From: Ampullaceana balthica
Lineage: Eukaryota; Mollusca; Gastropoda; Lymnaeidae
Direction: 5' to 3'
Length of the DNA stretch: 64,000 nucleotides
Assembly (NCBI GenBank): GCA_944989445.1
Contig: CALYLW010000138.1
Span: 197,421-261,420 of the forward strand
The first letter of the stretch is position 1. Each line of letters opens with the position of its first letter. The position numbers and the translations under genes were made by a program. Positions 52,703 through 64,000 of this stretch are shown here, piece by piece. The notes below the pieces were generated by a model. The model was not told the origin of the DNA. It ran no database searches and was given only the letters and a program-made list of their open reading frames with translations.

Positions 52703-55700
52703 ATTGATGAGATATCCATTTATTAATTCACCTAATTGAGGACATATCCATTAAGTAAGTCATCAAGTTAAGGTGATATTCATTAATTAAGTCAACATGT
52801 TGATGTTATATCTATTAATAAAGTCACCATGTTAATGGTATATCTATTAATAAAGTCACCATGTTAATGGTATATCTATTAATAAAGTCACCATGTTGAT
52901 GGTATATCTATTAATAAAGCCACCATGTGGATGGTATATCTATTAATAAAGTCAACATGTTGATGTTATATCTATTAATAAAGTCACCATGTTGATGGTA
53001 TAATATCTATTAATTAAGTCAACATGTTGATGGTATATCTATTAATTAAGTCACCATGTTGATGTTATATCTATTAACAAAGTCACCATGTTGATGGTAT
53101 ATCTATTAATAAAGTCACCATGTTGATGATATATCTATTAATAAAGTCACCATGTTGATGTTATATCTATTAATAAAGTCACCATGTTGATGGTATATCT
53201 ATTAATAAAGTCACCATGTTGATGGTATATCTATTAATAAAGTCAACATGTTGATGGTATATCTATTAATAAAGTCACCATGTTGATGGTATACCTATTA
53301 ATAAAGTCACCATGTTGATGTTATATCTATTAATAAAGTCACCATGTTGATGTTATATCTATTAATAAAGTCAACATGTTGATGGTATATCTATTAATAA
53401 AGTCACCATGTTGATGGTATATCTATTAATAAAGTCACCATGTTGATATTATATCTATTAATAAAGTCACCATGTTGATGGTATAATATCTATTAATTAA
53501 GTCAACATGTTGATGGTATATCTATTAATTAAGTCACCATGTTGATGTTATATCTATTAATAAAGTCACCATGTTGATGGTATATCTATTAATAAAGTCA
53601 CAATGTTGATGGTATATCTTTTAATAAAGTCACCATGTTGATGTTATATCTATTAATAAAGTCACCATGTTGATGTTATATCTATTAATAAAGTCACCAT
53701 GTTGATGATATATCTATTAATAAAGTCAACATGTTGATGGTATATCTATTAATAAAGTCACCATGTTGATGGTATATCTATTAATAAAGTCACCATGTTG
53801 ATGGTATATCTATTAATAAAGCCACCATGTGGATGGTATATCTATTAATAAAGTCAACATGTTGATGTTATATCTATTAATAAAGTCACCATGTTGATGG
53901 TATAATATCTATTAATTAAGTCAACATGTTGATGGTATATCTATTAATTAAGTCACCATGTTGATGTTATATCTATTAACAAAGTCACCATGTTGATGGT
54001 ATATCTATTAATAAAGTCACCATGTTGATGATATATCTATTAATAAAGTCACCATGTTGATGTTATATCTATTAATAAAGTCACCATGTTGATGGTATAT
54101 CTATTAATAAAGTCACCATGTTGATGGTATATCTATTAATAAAGTCACCATGTTGATGGTATATCTATTAATAAAGTCACCATGTTGATGGTATATCTAT
54201 TAATAAAGTCACCATGTTGATGTTATATCTATTAATAAAGTCACCATGTTGATGTTATATCTATTAATAAAGTCAACATGTTGATGGTATATCTATTAAT
54301 AAAGTCACCATGTTGATGGTATATCTATTAATAAAGTCACCATGTTGATATTATATCTATTAATAAAGTCACCATGTTGATGGTATAATATCTATTAATT
54401 AAGTCAACATGTTGATGGTATATCTATTAATTAAGTCACCATGTTGATGTTATATCTATTAATAAAGTCACCATGTTGATGGTATATCTATTAATAAAGT
54501 CACCATGTTGATGGTATATCTATTAATAAAGTCACCATGTTGATGTTATATCTATTAATAAAGTCACCATGTTGATGTTATATCTATTAATAAAGTCACC
54601 ATGTTGATGATATATCTATTAATAAAGTCACCATGTTGATGGTATATCTATTAATAAAGTCACCATGTTGATGGTATATCTATTAATAAAGTCACCATGT
54701 TGATGTTATATCTATTAATAAAGTCACCATGTTGATGTTATATCTATTAATAAAGTCACCATGTTGATGGTATATCTATTAATAAAGTCACCATGTTGAT
54801 GGTATATCTATTAATAAAGTCACCATGTTGATGTATATCTATTAATAAAGTCACCATGTTGATGGTATATCTATTAATAAGTCAACATGTTGATGGTATA
54901 TCTATTAATTAAGTCACCATGTTGATGTTATATCTATTAATAAAGTCACCATGTTGATGGTATATCTATTAATAAAGTCACCATGTTGATGATATATCTA
55001 TTAATAAAGTCACCATGTTGATGTTATATCTATTAATAAAGTCACCATGTTGATGGTATATCTATTAATAAAGTCACCATGTTGATGTTATATCTATTAA
55101 TAAAGTCACCATGTTGATGGTATAATATCTATTAATAAAGTCACCATGTTGATGGTATATATCTATTAATAAAGTCACCATGTTGATGGTATATATCTAT
55201 TAATAAAGTCACCATGTTGATGGTATATCTATTAATAAAGTCACCATGTTGATGTTATATCTATTAATAAAGTCACCATGTTGATGGTATATCTATTAAT
55301 AAAGTCACCATGTTGATGTTATATCTATTAATAAAGTCACCATGTTGATGGTATATCTATTAATAAAGTCACCATGTTGATGGTATATCTATTAATAAAG
55401 TCACCCATGTTGATGTTATATCTATTAATAAAGTCACCATGTTGATGTTATATCTATTAATAAAGTCACCATGTTGATGTTATATCTATTAATAAAGTCA
55501 CCATGTTGATGTTATATCTATTAATAAAGTCACCATGTTGATGTTATATCTATTAATAAAGTCACCATGTTGATGTTATATCTATTAATAAAGTCACCAT
55601 GTTGATGGTATATATCTATTAATAAAGTCACCATGTTGATGGTTATATCTATTAATAAAGTCACCATGTTGATGGTATATATCTATTAATAAAGTCACCA

Positions 55701-57385
55701 TGTTGATGGTATATCTATTAATAAAGTCACCATGTTGATGTTATATCTATTAATAAAGTCACCATGTTGATGGTATATCTATTAATAAAGTCACCATGTT
55801 GATGTTATATCTATTAATAAAGTCACCATGTTGATGGTTATATCTATTAATAAAGTCACCGTGTTGATGGTATATATCTATTAATAAAGTCACCATGTTG
55901 ATGGTATATATCTATTAATAAAGTCACCATGTTGATGGTATATCAATTAATAAAGTCACCATGTTGATGTTATATCTATTAATAAAGTCACCATGTTGAT
56001 GGTATATCTATTAATAAAGTCACCATGTTGATGTTATATCTATTAATAAAGTCACCATGTTGATGGTATATCTATTAATAAAGTCACCATGTTGATGGTA
56101 TATCTATTAATAAAGTCACCCTGTTGATGTTATATCTATTAATAAAGTCACCATGTTGATGTTATATCTATTAATAAAGTCACTATGTTGATGTTATATC
56201 TATTAATAAAGTCACCATGTTGATGTTATATCTATTAATAAAGTCACCATGTTGATGTTATATCTATTAATAAAGTCACCATGTTGATGTTATATCTATT
56301 AATAAAGTCACCATGTTGATGGTATAATATCTATTAATAAAGTCACCATGTCGATGGTATAATATCTATTAATAAAGTCACCATGTTGATGGTATATCAA
56401 TTAATAAAGTCACCATGTTGATGTTATATCTATTAATAAAGTCACCATGTTGATGGTATATCTATTAATAAAGTCACCATGTTGATGTTATATCTATTAA
56501 TAAAGTCACTATGTTGATTTTATATATATTAATAAAGTCACAATGTTGATGTTATATCAATTAATAAAGTCACCATGTTGATGTTATATCTATAAATAAA
56601 GTCACCATGTTGATGGTATATCTATTAATAAAGTCACCATGTTGATGGTATATCTATTAATAAAGTCACCATGTTGATGTTATATCAATTAATAAAGTCA
56701 CCATGTTGATGTTATATCTATTAATAAAGTCACCATGTTGATGTTATATCTATTAATAAAGTCACCATGTTGATGGTATAATATCTATTAATATATTCAC
56801 CGTGTTGATGGTATAATATCTATTAATAAAGTCACCATTTTGATGGTATAATATCTATTAATAAAGTCACCATGTTGATGATATATCTATTAATAAAGTC
56901 ACCATGTTGATGTTATATCTATTAATAAAGTCACCATGTTGATGGTATATCTATTAATAAAGTCACCATGTTGATGTTATATCTATTAATAAAGTCACAA
57001 TGTTGATGTTATATCTATTAATAAAGTCACCATGTTGATGTCATATCTATTAATAAAGTAACTATGTTGATGTTATATCAATTAATAAATTCACAATGTT
57101 GATGTTATATCTATTAATAAAGTCACAATGTTGATGTTATATCTATTAATTAAGTCACAATGTTGATGTTATATCTATTAATAAAGTCACCATGTTGATG
57201 TTATATCTATTAATAAAGTCACCATGTTGATGTTATATCTATTAATAAAGTCACCATGTTGATGTTATATCTATTAATAAAGTCACCATGTTGATGTTAT
57301 ATCTATTAATAAAGTCACAATTTTGATGTTATATATATTAATAAAGTCTCCGTGTTGATGGTATAATATCTTTTAATAATGTCCT
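52703..57385. repeat. 4.7-kb satellite of 32-nt units
   Basis: Well over one hundred copies of a 32-nt unit with core AATAAAGTCACCATGTTGAT followed by GGTATATCTATT, GTTATATCTATT or GATATATCTATT. Longer units containing GGTATAATATC occur at 52997, 53480, 53899 and 54382, showing a duplicated block of about 902 bp. Units decay towards both edges. There is no coding content. Confidence 0.98.
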
Positions 57386-58027
57386 CCATTGAGGGAATAT
57401 TCACTAAGTGACGACACTGAAGGGATTAGTGTAAAGCTAATTGACATATTTTAAGTGGATTGGGAAGTTAACAAAGGTTAAATCCAAAATAAGATTCTGC
57501 ACGCCACTTTCAGAGGTCTGAGCACAAATTCAAAAATATTCCAAGCCTTTCACAGAGATATCCTAATGTCACATTGTGGTTGTACCCCCCACAGTGAGAT
57601 CTACTGTCTAATCTATGACGTTAAGATGGCGTCTGTGTTTGTTAAATATATTTCATCACATTTGAGCCTCTGCCTTTAGCAGCCTTTGCAACGCTTACAA
57701 AAATGACTTATCAATAATCAAATTATAAGTTATTTGTTGATGTCAGTACGGAAAAAATCATGTTAGATTCATTTAAGAAGATAATCAATAATTGAAAGAA
57801 CATAAATATAGTTGTTGTTTTTAAAAAAATACCTTTTCAGACATTTCTAGAAAATTAATTGGTTTAACTGTTGTGAGCATCAACCACTATATTTAACAGT
57901 TGAGTTCATTTCCACCTGACATCTACAAAAATAATTCTCGAGACAAGCCCTCGCTTTTATTTCTCTATATCTAACAGTTAGACTCTACCCATTTACCCAA
58001 GCCTAAATGTATTCCGTCTAAACCATG
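57386..58027. other. Stretch between satellite and LINE, no feature recognised
   Basis: Mixed sequence with no spliced exon or bounded repeat recognised. Confidence 0.45.
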
Positions 58028-60490
58028 GGTTCCTTATCTTATCTTATCTTATCTGTTTACAGACGCTCCTTCTATACAGAAGATTATTGCGTCCTACGCT
58101 TATCTATGGTTTGTGTTTAGTCCTGCATTTTTATTAGAGATTTAAATGTTGATAAAGTGTTGGTTTTCCTGGATTCTTCAGGCAACCCATTCCACGCCCG
58201 AATTCCGGACGGGAAGAAGGAAAACTTGTATGAGTTTTTTCTTGCATACGGAATAAGAAAGGTGTTTTTATCCTTATGTCTATCTGAGGGTTGTATTAAG
58301 TTATCTTTGTGTTGTATTTCTAAATTAGAGTTAATTGCTTTATGTATGATTACTACTTTGCTCTTGGTTCTTCTATCCTCTAGTGTTTCAAGGTTTAATG
58401 ATTTAACTAATGGTGTTATTCTTGTCAGTTTCGAATATTCTCCAGTAATGAATCTGGCAGCTCTTTTTTGAATTTGTTCTAGTTTATCAATGCTTTCTTT
58501 GGTGGATGGGTCCCATACAGAAGATGCATATTCTAGTGCAGGTCTCACCAAAGTGATGTAGCATTTTAGTTTTATATCTCTATTACATTTGTTAAAGTTC
58601 CTTTTTATAAAGCCTAAGGTTTTGTTTGATTTTTTAATAACTTCATTGACATGGGGATTCCATGATAGTTTCTCATTTATTAAGACTCCTAAGTATTTTG
58701 CATCTTTAGTTTGGGTCAGTTCTTTTCCATGAATGTAATATTTTGAATTTATTTGTTTCTTTTTCTTTGTTACTCTTAACAGTTGACACTTTTCTGGGTG
58801 GAAAGACATACTCCAGTTAGTTTCCCATTTTATCAATTCATCTAAGTCTTTTTGTAAAATTTTGCTATCTTGTTCTGATTTAATTGTTCTATAGATTATA
58901 CAATCATCAGCAAATAACCTAACTTTTGTACCTGTTGAGATGTTGTTGGGTAAATCATTTATATAAATTAAAAAGAGTAAGGGACCTAGCACAGTTCCTT
59001 GTGGAACTCCTGAGTTAACCTTTATTGGTGCAGATTTAGATCCATTAATTATTACAGTTTGCTCCCTGCCCAAAAGGAAGTCTTGGATCCAGTGATGTAA
59101 GGAACCTGAGATTCCAAAGTAGTTAAGTTTTTTAAGTAAACTAAGGTGGTGAACTTTGTCAAATGCTTTTGAGAAGTCTAGTAATATTGTATCTATTTAA
59201 TCATTTTTGTCCAAGACTTTTGATAGTCCATCTATTAAACCTATTAATTGTGTTTCACATGATCTGTTTTTTCTAAAGCCGTGTTGATGTGGGCATAGGG
59301 CATTATATTTGTCAAGGTGGTTAATTATTCTACTATATATTATGTGTTCTAGTAATTTACAGGTGATACTAGTAAGTGATACAGGCCTGTAATTACCAGG
59401 GTCTGATTTATCCCCTTTCTTAAAGAATGGAGTTACGTTAGCTAATTTCCAATCCTGGGGCACTTTACCCTGGTTTAGAGAGGCTTGAAAGAGAACTACA
59501 AGGATTGGGGACAGTTCATTGCTTAGTTCTTTTAATAATCTTGCAGGCAAATCATCTGGGCCAGTAGCTTTGTTTATTTTTAAGTTTTTTAGGAGTGAAT
59601 GTATACCTATCTCATTTACAGTTATGTTACCTATTTCCTCCATTTTATTTAAATTTATTAAAACTTCCTTGTCGCCTGAGGCAGAAAAAGATGATGCAAA
59701 ATATGTGTTAAGGATATTAGCTTTAGTTTCATTATCATTATAGGTTTTATTATTTGAGCCTTTTAGTGTGGCTATTCCTGAAGGTTCCATTTTTTTAGAT
59801 TTGATAAAGGACCATAAGTTTTTATTGTTATCTTTGGTAATTACATTGTTTATATATTCATTTTGGAGGTTTCGACTAAGTTTTTGTGTCAAGTGTTTAA
59901 TCTTTAAGTATTGTTTGTGTATCCTATATGAATTATATTTCTTAAATAAGTTCTCTTTTAGTTTGCATAGCTTTTTCAATCTAGAATTGAACCAGCATTT
60001 GTTAATTTTATTTGATGTTAGTTTTGTTGGAACATTCTCATCCATTATAGTTTTTAGATTTGTTTTTATATCTTTCCAAATTTCTTCTACTGGGCTATTT
60101 GTGTTAAATTTACTTAGGAAAGTTTGTTGGAAGTTAGCCGCTGATTGGTGTAGTTTTATTGAATTACATTTATTCCAAAGATAGATTATTCTTCTAGGTA
60201 TCTTATTAATTTTAGTTTTTATTGTATTGGTGACCCTAACAATATCATGGTCGGACAGTCCTGGAATTATTTTATAGTCTAACACTAATCCTGGTCTATT
60301 TGTTAGGAATAAATCTAGTGTTTTATTTTTCCTTGTTGCTGTTTTTACTATATGTTCTAGGTTTATGTTGTTTATAGTGTCTAGAAAGTGTTCATTAATT
60401 TCTTTGTTAGTTTGATGGTTATCAATTGTATAATTTTTCCAATTTATATCTGGAAGATTAAAGTCCCCCATAATCCATAGACCCAACCTA
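58028..60490 (-). mobile_element. CR1/Jockey-type LINE, 5'-truncated
   Basis: On the minus strand an endonuclease remnant is followed by a reverse transcriptase and a 3' UTR ending in (AGATA)n-like repeats (revcomp of 58028-58058). Short 3' copies occur at 14163 and 15712. The 5' border is placed near 60490, where the recognisable endonuclease begins. No clear target duplication was found. Confidence 0.88.
58117..60490 (-). pseudogene. LINE endonuclease-reverse transcriptase ORF with one in-frame stop
   Basis: The frame starts with the end of the endonuclease (LWIMGDFNLPDINWKNY and GLSDHDIV), then a linker, then RT: INKATGPDDLPARLLKEL, NYRPVSLTSITCKLLEHIIY, HGFRKNRSCETQLI, LLDFSKAFDKVHHLSLLKKL, GVPQGTVLGPLLFLIYINDL and RLFADDCIIYR, with a C-terminal region up to TFKSLIKMQD and a stop at 58117-58119. 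The only break is a TAA at 59197-59199 between KVLDKND and IDTILLDFSKAFD. Everything else stays in one frame for about 2.4 kb, so this copy is young. Confidence 0.92.
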
Positions 60491-60639
60491 TTGGGTTGAC
60501 CCTTAATGGGTCGCGTCGGTTTTTCTGACGGGTTTATACAGTAAATTAACAAAATATTCACCATAATTATTTTAAAAATATTTTTAATGGAGTCTTGAGT
60601 TGAATCGTGTATTTGAATTAAATGATGAAATCAAGTTGT

Positions 60640-61530
60640 TCCTGGAAGTGCAGGGGAAGCATGACCTTTTGGTATATTTTAACGACAAACTTTGGTTGAA
60701 AAGAGTAGCATATTGAGCACATACATTAGAACAGCAAAATAGGTTTAACCTGAAACTTTAGGAAAAGGAAACGAATATTTTAGGATAATTTCTAGGCATT
60801 TTTATCAAGCTGCAAAAAAGACGAAAAAATATAAATCTTGAACACATTGCCATGTTTAAGAGACTCTGCAATGTGCTAAGTGAATCTGAAGGTGAAATAA
60901 ATGAAACTTTGAAAAAAGGAGATTACTCGGCATTTAGAATCTCTTGATAAGAAGTTTCATCGTTACTCCAATGAGCTGAAAGAATTTAAAAAAACTACAT
61001 AGACATAAAATCCATTTTCTGCTTCCCTTGAAGTAGCCAGCATTACCAAAAAAAAATAATAATAATAATAATAATACATAAAATAAAAAAATTAATAAAT
61101 AAAAAGATGTAGTCTTTGATTTGCAGAATTATTCCTCAGCACGTAACTTGATTTCATGAAAAAAGGCTCACACAATTCTGGTGTGGTATCTATTCATCAT
61201 ACCATAATGTTACGATATTTGCCTTTCAAGCAGTTCCATTTGAGTCTGCATATCTCATCAACAGAAATAAATGAATTAGTTGTTGAGAATGACATGAGGT
61301 TGGGCTTACCGAAGACACACCCACGAATTTCGGTCTGGTAACATTCAACCATCGCAATAAATTAATTATTAAACAAATTTCAAATGAAATATGTATGTTC
61401 CAGTTGTTATTTTTTAAAAAAGCTAATTAAAAACTGTCAATTAGCGACCCCCGGGGTCGCGGTCACTTGCCTTTTATAAAAAGTGGTCGCTAACCGAACA
61501 AATGTTGGTGACCTGTGGTCTAAATGTTAG
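60640..61530 (+). mobile_element. hAT remnant
   Basis: Fragments of a hAT transposase read MFKRLCNVLSESEGEI (about 60854-60900), RHLESLDKKFHRYSNELKEF (about 60934-60990) and NPFSASLEVASITK (about 61010-61052), in more than one frame. The right side ends with GGTCGCTAACCGAACAAATG then TTGGTGACCTG, like a terminal repeat. The left end and target duplication were not found. Confidence 0.6.
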
Positions 61531-61847
61531 ACTTTAACCATTTACTGAGGATATCTATGACCAGATGCGCGCCATACTTCCCTTAAAACATTTGTGTTTT
61601 CATGCAAATGTGATCAGGTAGCCTCAAGTGATTGTATGCAAATGAGTTAACATATACTGTACAGTGGTGCACTGTGGGTAATAGTGTGACTCACTATGTG
61701 CTGCAGCAAGTGAAAAATTGATTTTATCAATAAAAGCATCGCATTTATTTTTAGAAATGATCAACTTCCATAGAAAAGTGTAACAAAAGAGCAAGCTGTG
61801 GGATAGGGGAGTGGTAGTGCATATAGCAGTATCATAGAGACTGATCT
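61531..61847. other. Unassigned stretch
   Basis: No exon, RNA gene or repeat with clear borders was recognised. Confidence 0.4.
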
Positions 61848-62012
61848 TTTACAAACACTATCAATGATATCAACGACTATCTATCCAACACTATCAAGGG
61901 TATCTCTGTGACTATCTGTTCAAACTGTCAATGATATCTGCGACTATCTCTCCAACACTATCAATGATATCTGCGACTATCTGTCCAACACTATCAAGGA
62001 TATCTCTGTGAG
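61848..62012. repeat. Short degenerate tandem repeat of about 33-37 nt
   Basis: Four to five copies around ACTATCAATGATATC, GACTATCTGTCCAACACTAT and variants with TCTCTGTG. Confidence 0.8.
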
Positions 62013-62180
62013 TATCTGTCCAAAAGAGACAAAATTTTCAAGTTTAACCTGTCGTCACAAAGTTTCTTGCAGCTGTTGTTAACAAAATGACATAAAACCC
62101 GTAAATATGTAAAACTGACCACCGTTCCACACCCCCACCACCTCGTTTACCTTTGAGTTTTATATTGTTTTTTTTTCAAG

Positions 62181-62418
62181 CGCCACAAGGCAACACATTG
62201 CTGCCATGAACAATAGTCATTATATCCAGGGATGTTCAGCCATTCATAAGCCAGGCCACTCAGACACTCGTTCCGCCACGTGGAGCTCGGAATACAAGCT
62301 TGCAGCGCCACCTATACAACACCTGTTCTGTCGCTGGTGTGGAAGATGGTGTCGTGGCTGTTCACCAATCGAAGACGCTGGCGATGCATCTGCGTGTCTT
62401 GGAAAAACAATAGCGATA
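62181..62418 (+). CDS. Possible single coding exon, Cys/Trp-rich
   Basis: A stretch open for 79 codons follows a good acceptor (TTTTTTTTTTCAAG) and could end before GTAGAG at 62419. It encodes HYIQGCSAIHKPGHSDTRSA, then HLFCRWCGRWCRGCSPIEDA, then ACLGKTIAI. The FC-x2-C-x3-CRGC pattern followed by GKTIAI is reminiscent of the cysteine-rich segment in USP32-type deubiquitinases, but spacing differs and no neighbouring exon was found. GC content is higher than in the surrounding DNA. A chance ORF or a pseudo-exon remains possible. Confidence 0.3.
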
Positions 62419-62719
62419 GTAGAGTTGTCATGAGTTGAATGTCTACATCAAGCTTCAAATCCTGATTTAAAAATCAAGACAACCCTTAAAAATAGAGTTT
62501 GATCTTAGAGATGCGTCAACACTATGGAGACTTGTGAAAGGTAAAACATTGCATTTAAAGAGACTGTTTGAATATGTGTATAGCAATCCTTTTAGTCCGA
62601 GCAAGGGATATATTACTTTTTACTTATGCTTTAAGTTATAGAATCAGAAGGTATTCACTATTACACCTTATGTCACACGGTAGTGTCCCTTTGACTTCAA
62701 GCACCAACAAACGGTTCAC

Positions 62720-63190
62720 TTTTTAAATCCCTTATATTAGCTTGCTTTGTAAGTTTAACCGGACTATCCCTAATCGGACTATTTTTAATGTCCCAATGTT
62801 GACTCCTTCCCGTTATCCAATCATTCTGAAAATTTGCACACATGTTCATTTTTGGTGATAGTATTTTTGTGAATTTTTGCGGACTTTTTCCATGTCTAGA
62901 TTTAATTTAATTAAATATTTAAATCCCTTATATTAACTTGCTTTGTAATTTTAATCGGACCATCCGACCGACTGAACCGACTATTTGTTAATAATTCTTT
63001 CACGTGCCAGTTCAGTACACGCGTTGACGCCGACCGTCGATGTTAAGACCCCCTACCGTCCCTGCGCCCGGTTTTAAAACCAGGGGAGATAATTCTGTTT
63101 CAGTCTGTAAATGTCGCGTTTAAACATAATCACTACTTTTTGTCTCATATATAAGTGATTTATAGTCAAAAACTTTGTTTTTACATCTAT
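62720..63190. repeat. Dispersed repeat, same family as 47467-47976
   Basis: Contains AAATCCCTTATATTA twice, ACCGGACTATCC and CATCCGACCGACTGAACC, GTCTGTAAATGTCGCG, and ends GTGATTTATAGTCAAAAAC then TTTGTTTTTACA. Confidence 0.6.
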
Positions 63191-63886
63191 TTATTATCAC
63201 AAGGTATGATTTCACAATAACTAATAAGCAAGTTGTAGATTTAAGTTAAGTGCATTATGTTTATCATAAACTTTTACAAACACTTAGTATGTGAAATGAC
63301 TTCATCGAATAAATTAACTCCGTTGTCAAAGATATGTTTATAAATGTCCTATGAAATATATATTTTAATTATTGAAAATAATGTTCGGAAAAAAGCATTT
63401 TTAAAATATCAACCTTGACATATAATAATTCATAAAAGTACACATGACATTTTTGTATGTTTAGATGCAAGATAAATAATGGTGTTTAAACATGTTTATT
63501 TTTTTTAGTTTGACCAACTCTGACATGAAAACAAATATCTAACTGAAAAATTCATATCTTTACAAAGTTTTTATTAACAAATTATTAATTGATGTAAGAA
63601 TTTCACTGTCTAAACTTCATTAAAAAGATTTCAAAAGGAACATTCTAAATGACTTGTTCAAAGTCACATGTCGAACATCAAAGACGACACAATAAAAACC
63701 ATGGTAAAAAAATGATGAAATACATTTTTAAAAACAATTTTTTCTTTTCTTAAATAAAACTAATTAAATAAAATGAGTTATGAATAATTAAAAAGGCAAC
63801 TAATATTAAAGAATACGTAATAATGATCATAAAACGAAAATTGTAACGTAACCTCTCTTTGCACGAAAAAAAACAATATGCCCAAA
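63191..63886. other. AT-rich stretch, no feature recognised
   Basis: No coding segment or repeat with clear borders. Confidence 0.45.
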
Positions 63887-64000
63887 GGGGTACGTCACGC
63901 TATTTTGGACCATTTTTAACTCCCCCCCCTGTCAAAAACTGTCACACATCTCGGAACTCTAAAGTATGTCACACTTTCAAACAAAAATTTTGTTTTTTAT
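63887..64000. mobile_element. MITE of the GGGGCCGTCC family, cut by window end
   Basis: GGGGTACGTCACGCTATTTT, then CCATTTTTAACTCCCCCCCC and TGTCACACATCTCGGA, match the left half of the copy at 15122-15387. Confidence 0.7.

Overview
This is a stretch of animal nuclear genome: AT-rich DNA, spliced genes with GT-AG introns, and dense eukaryotic transposons and minisatellites. The mix (a Reeler/DOMON/cytochrome b561 gene, RTE- and CR1-like LINEs, several hAT families, Helitron-like elements, tRNA-derived SINEs) suggests a lophotrochozoan, most likely a mollusc and perhaps a gastropod. That placement is inference.

The one clear host gene lies on the + strand from 2551 (its 5' end is not recognised) to the stop codon at 31872-31874. 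Twenty exons were reconstructed from splice sites and phase. They encode a ferric-chelate-reductase-1-like membrane protein: the end of a Reeler domain, three tandem DOMON modules instead of the single one usual in FRRS1, a short linker exon, a six-helix cytochrome b561 domain with all four haem histidines, and a short tail. DOMON 2 does not read through cleanly in its second and third exons. Electrons would pass from cytosolic reductant through the b561 haems to the extracellular DOMON side.

The introns are full of inserts: an 18-nt, a 42-nt and a 32-nt minisatellite; a MITE split by an RTE-like LINE (10.0-13.0 kb); a Helitron-like piece carrying a tRNA-Val-like sequence (15.9-16.3 kb); a minus-strand Ty3/gypsy-type LTR element with 5-bp target duplication (19.2-23.5 kb) whose gag frame includes a KH-like domain; a hAT relic (24.1-26.1 kb); and a SINE with a CA tail.

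From 31.9 to 36.3 kb no gene is seen. After that the window is mobile and repetitive DNA: a nearly intact hAT with 8-bp target duplications (36.27-39.96 kb), a second decayed hAT (40.88-42.80 kb), each with a Helitron-like insertion; two minisatellites (42.8-45.1 kb); a LINE at 45.7-52.7 kb split twice by hAT-type insertions, one of which contains further insertions; a 4.7-kb satellite of 32-nt units with a 902-bp higher-order duplication (52.7-57.4 kb); a minus-strand CR1/Jockey-type LINE whose long ORF has one in-frame stop (58.0-60.5 kb); and a hAT remnant. A possible single coding exon lies at 62.2 kb. A candidate hammerhead ribozyme lies at about 0.68 kb on the minus strand. All calls were made by eye; no database search was run.
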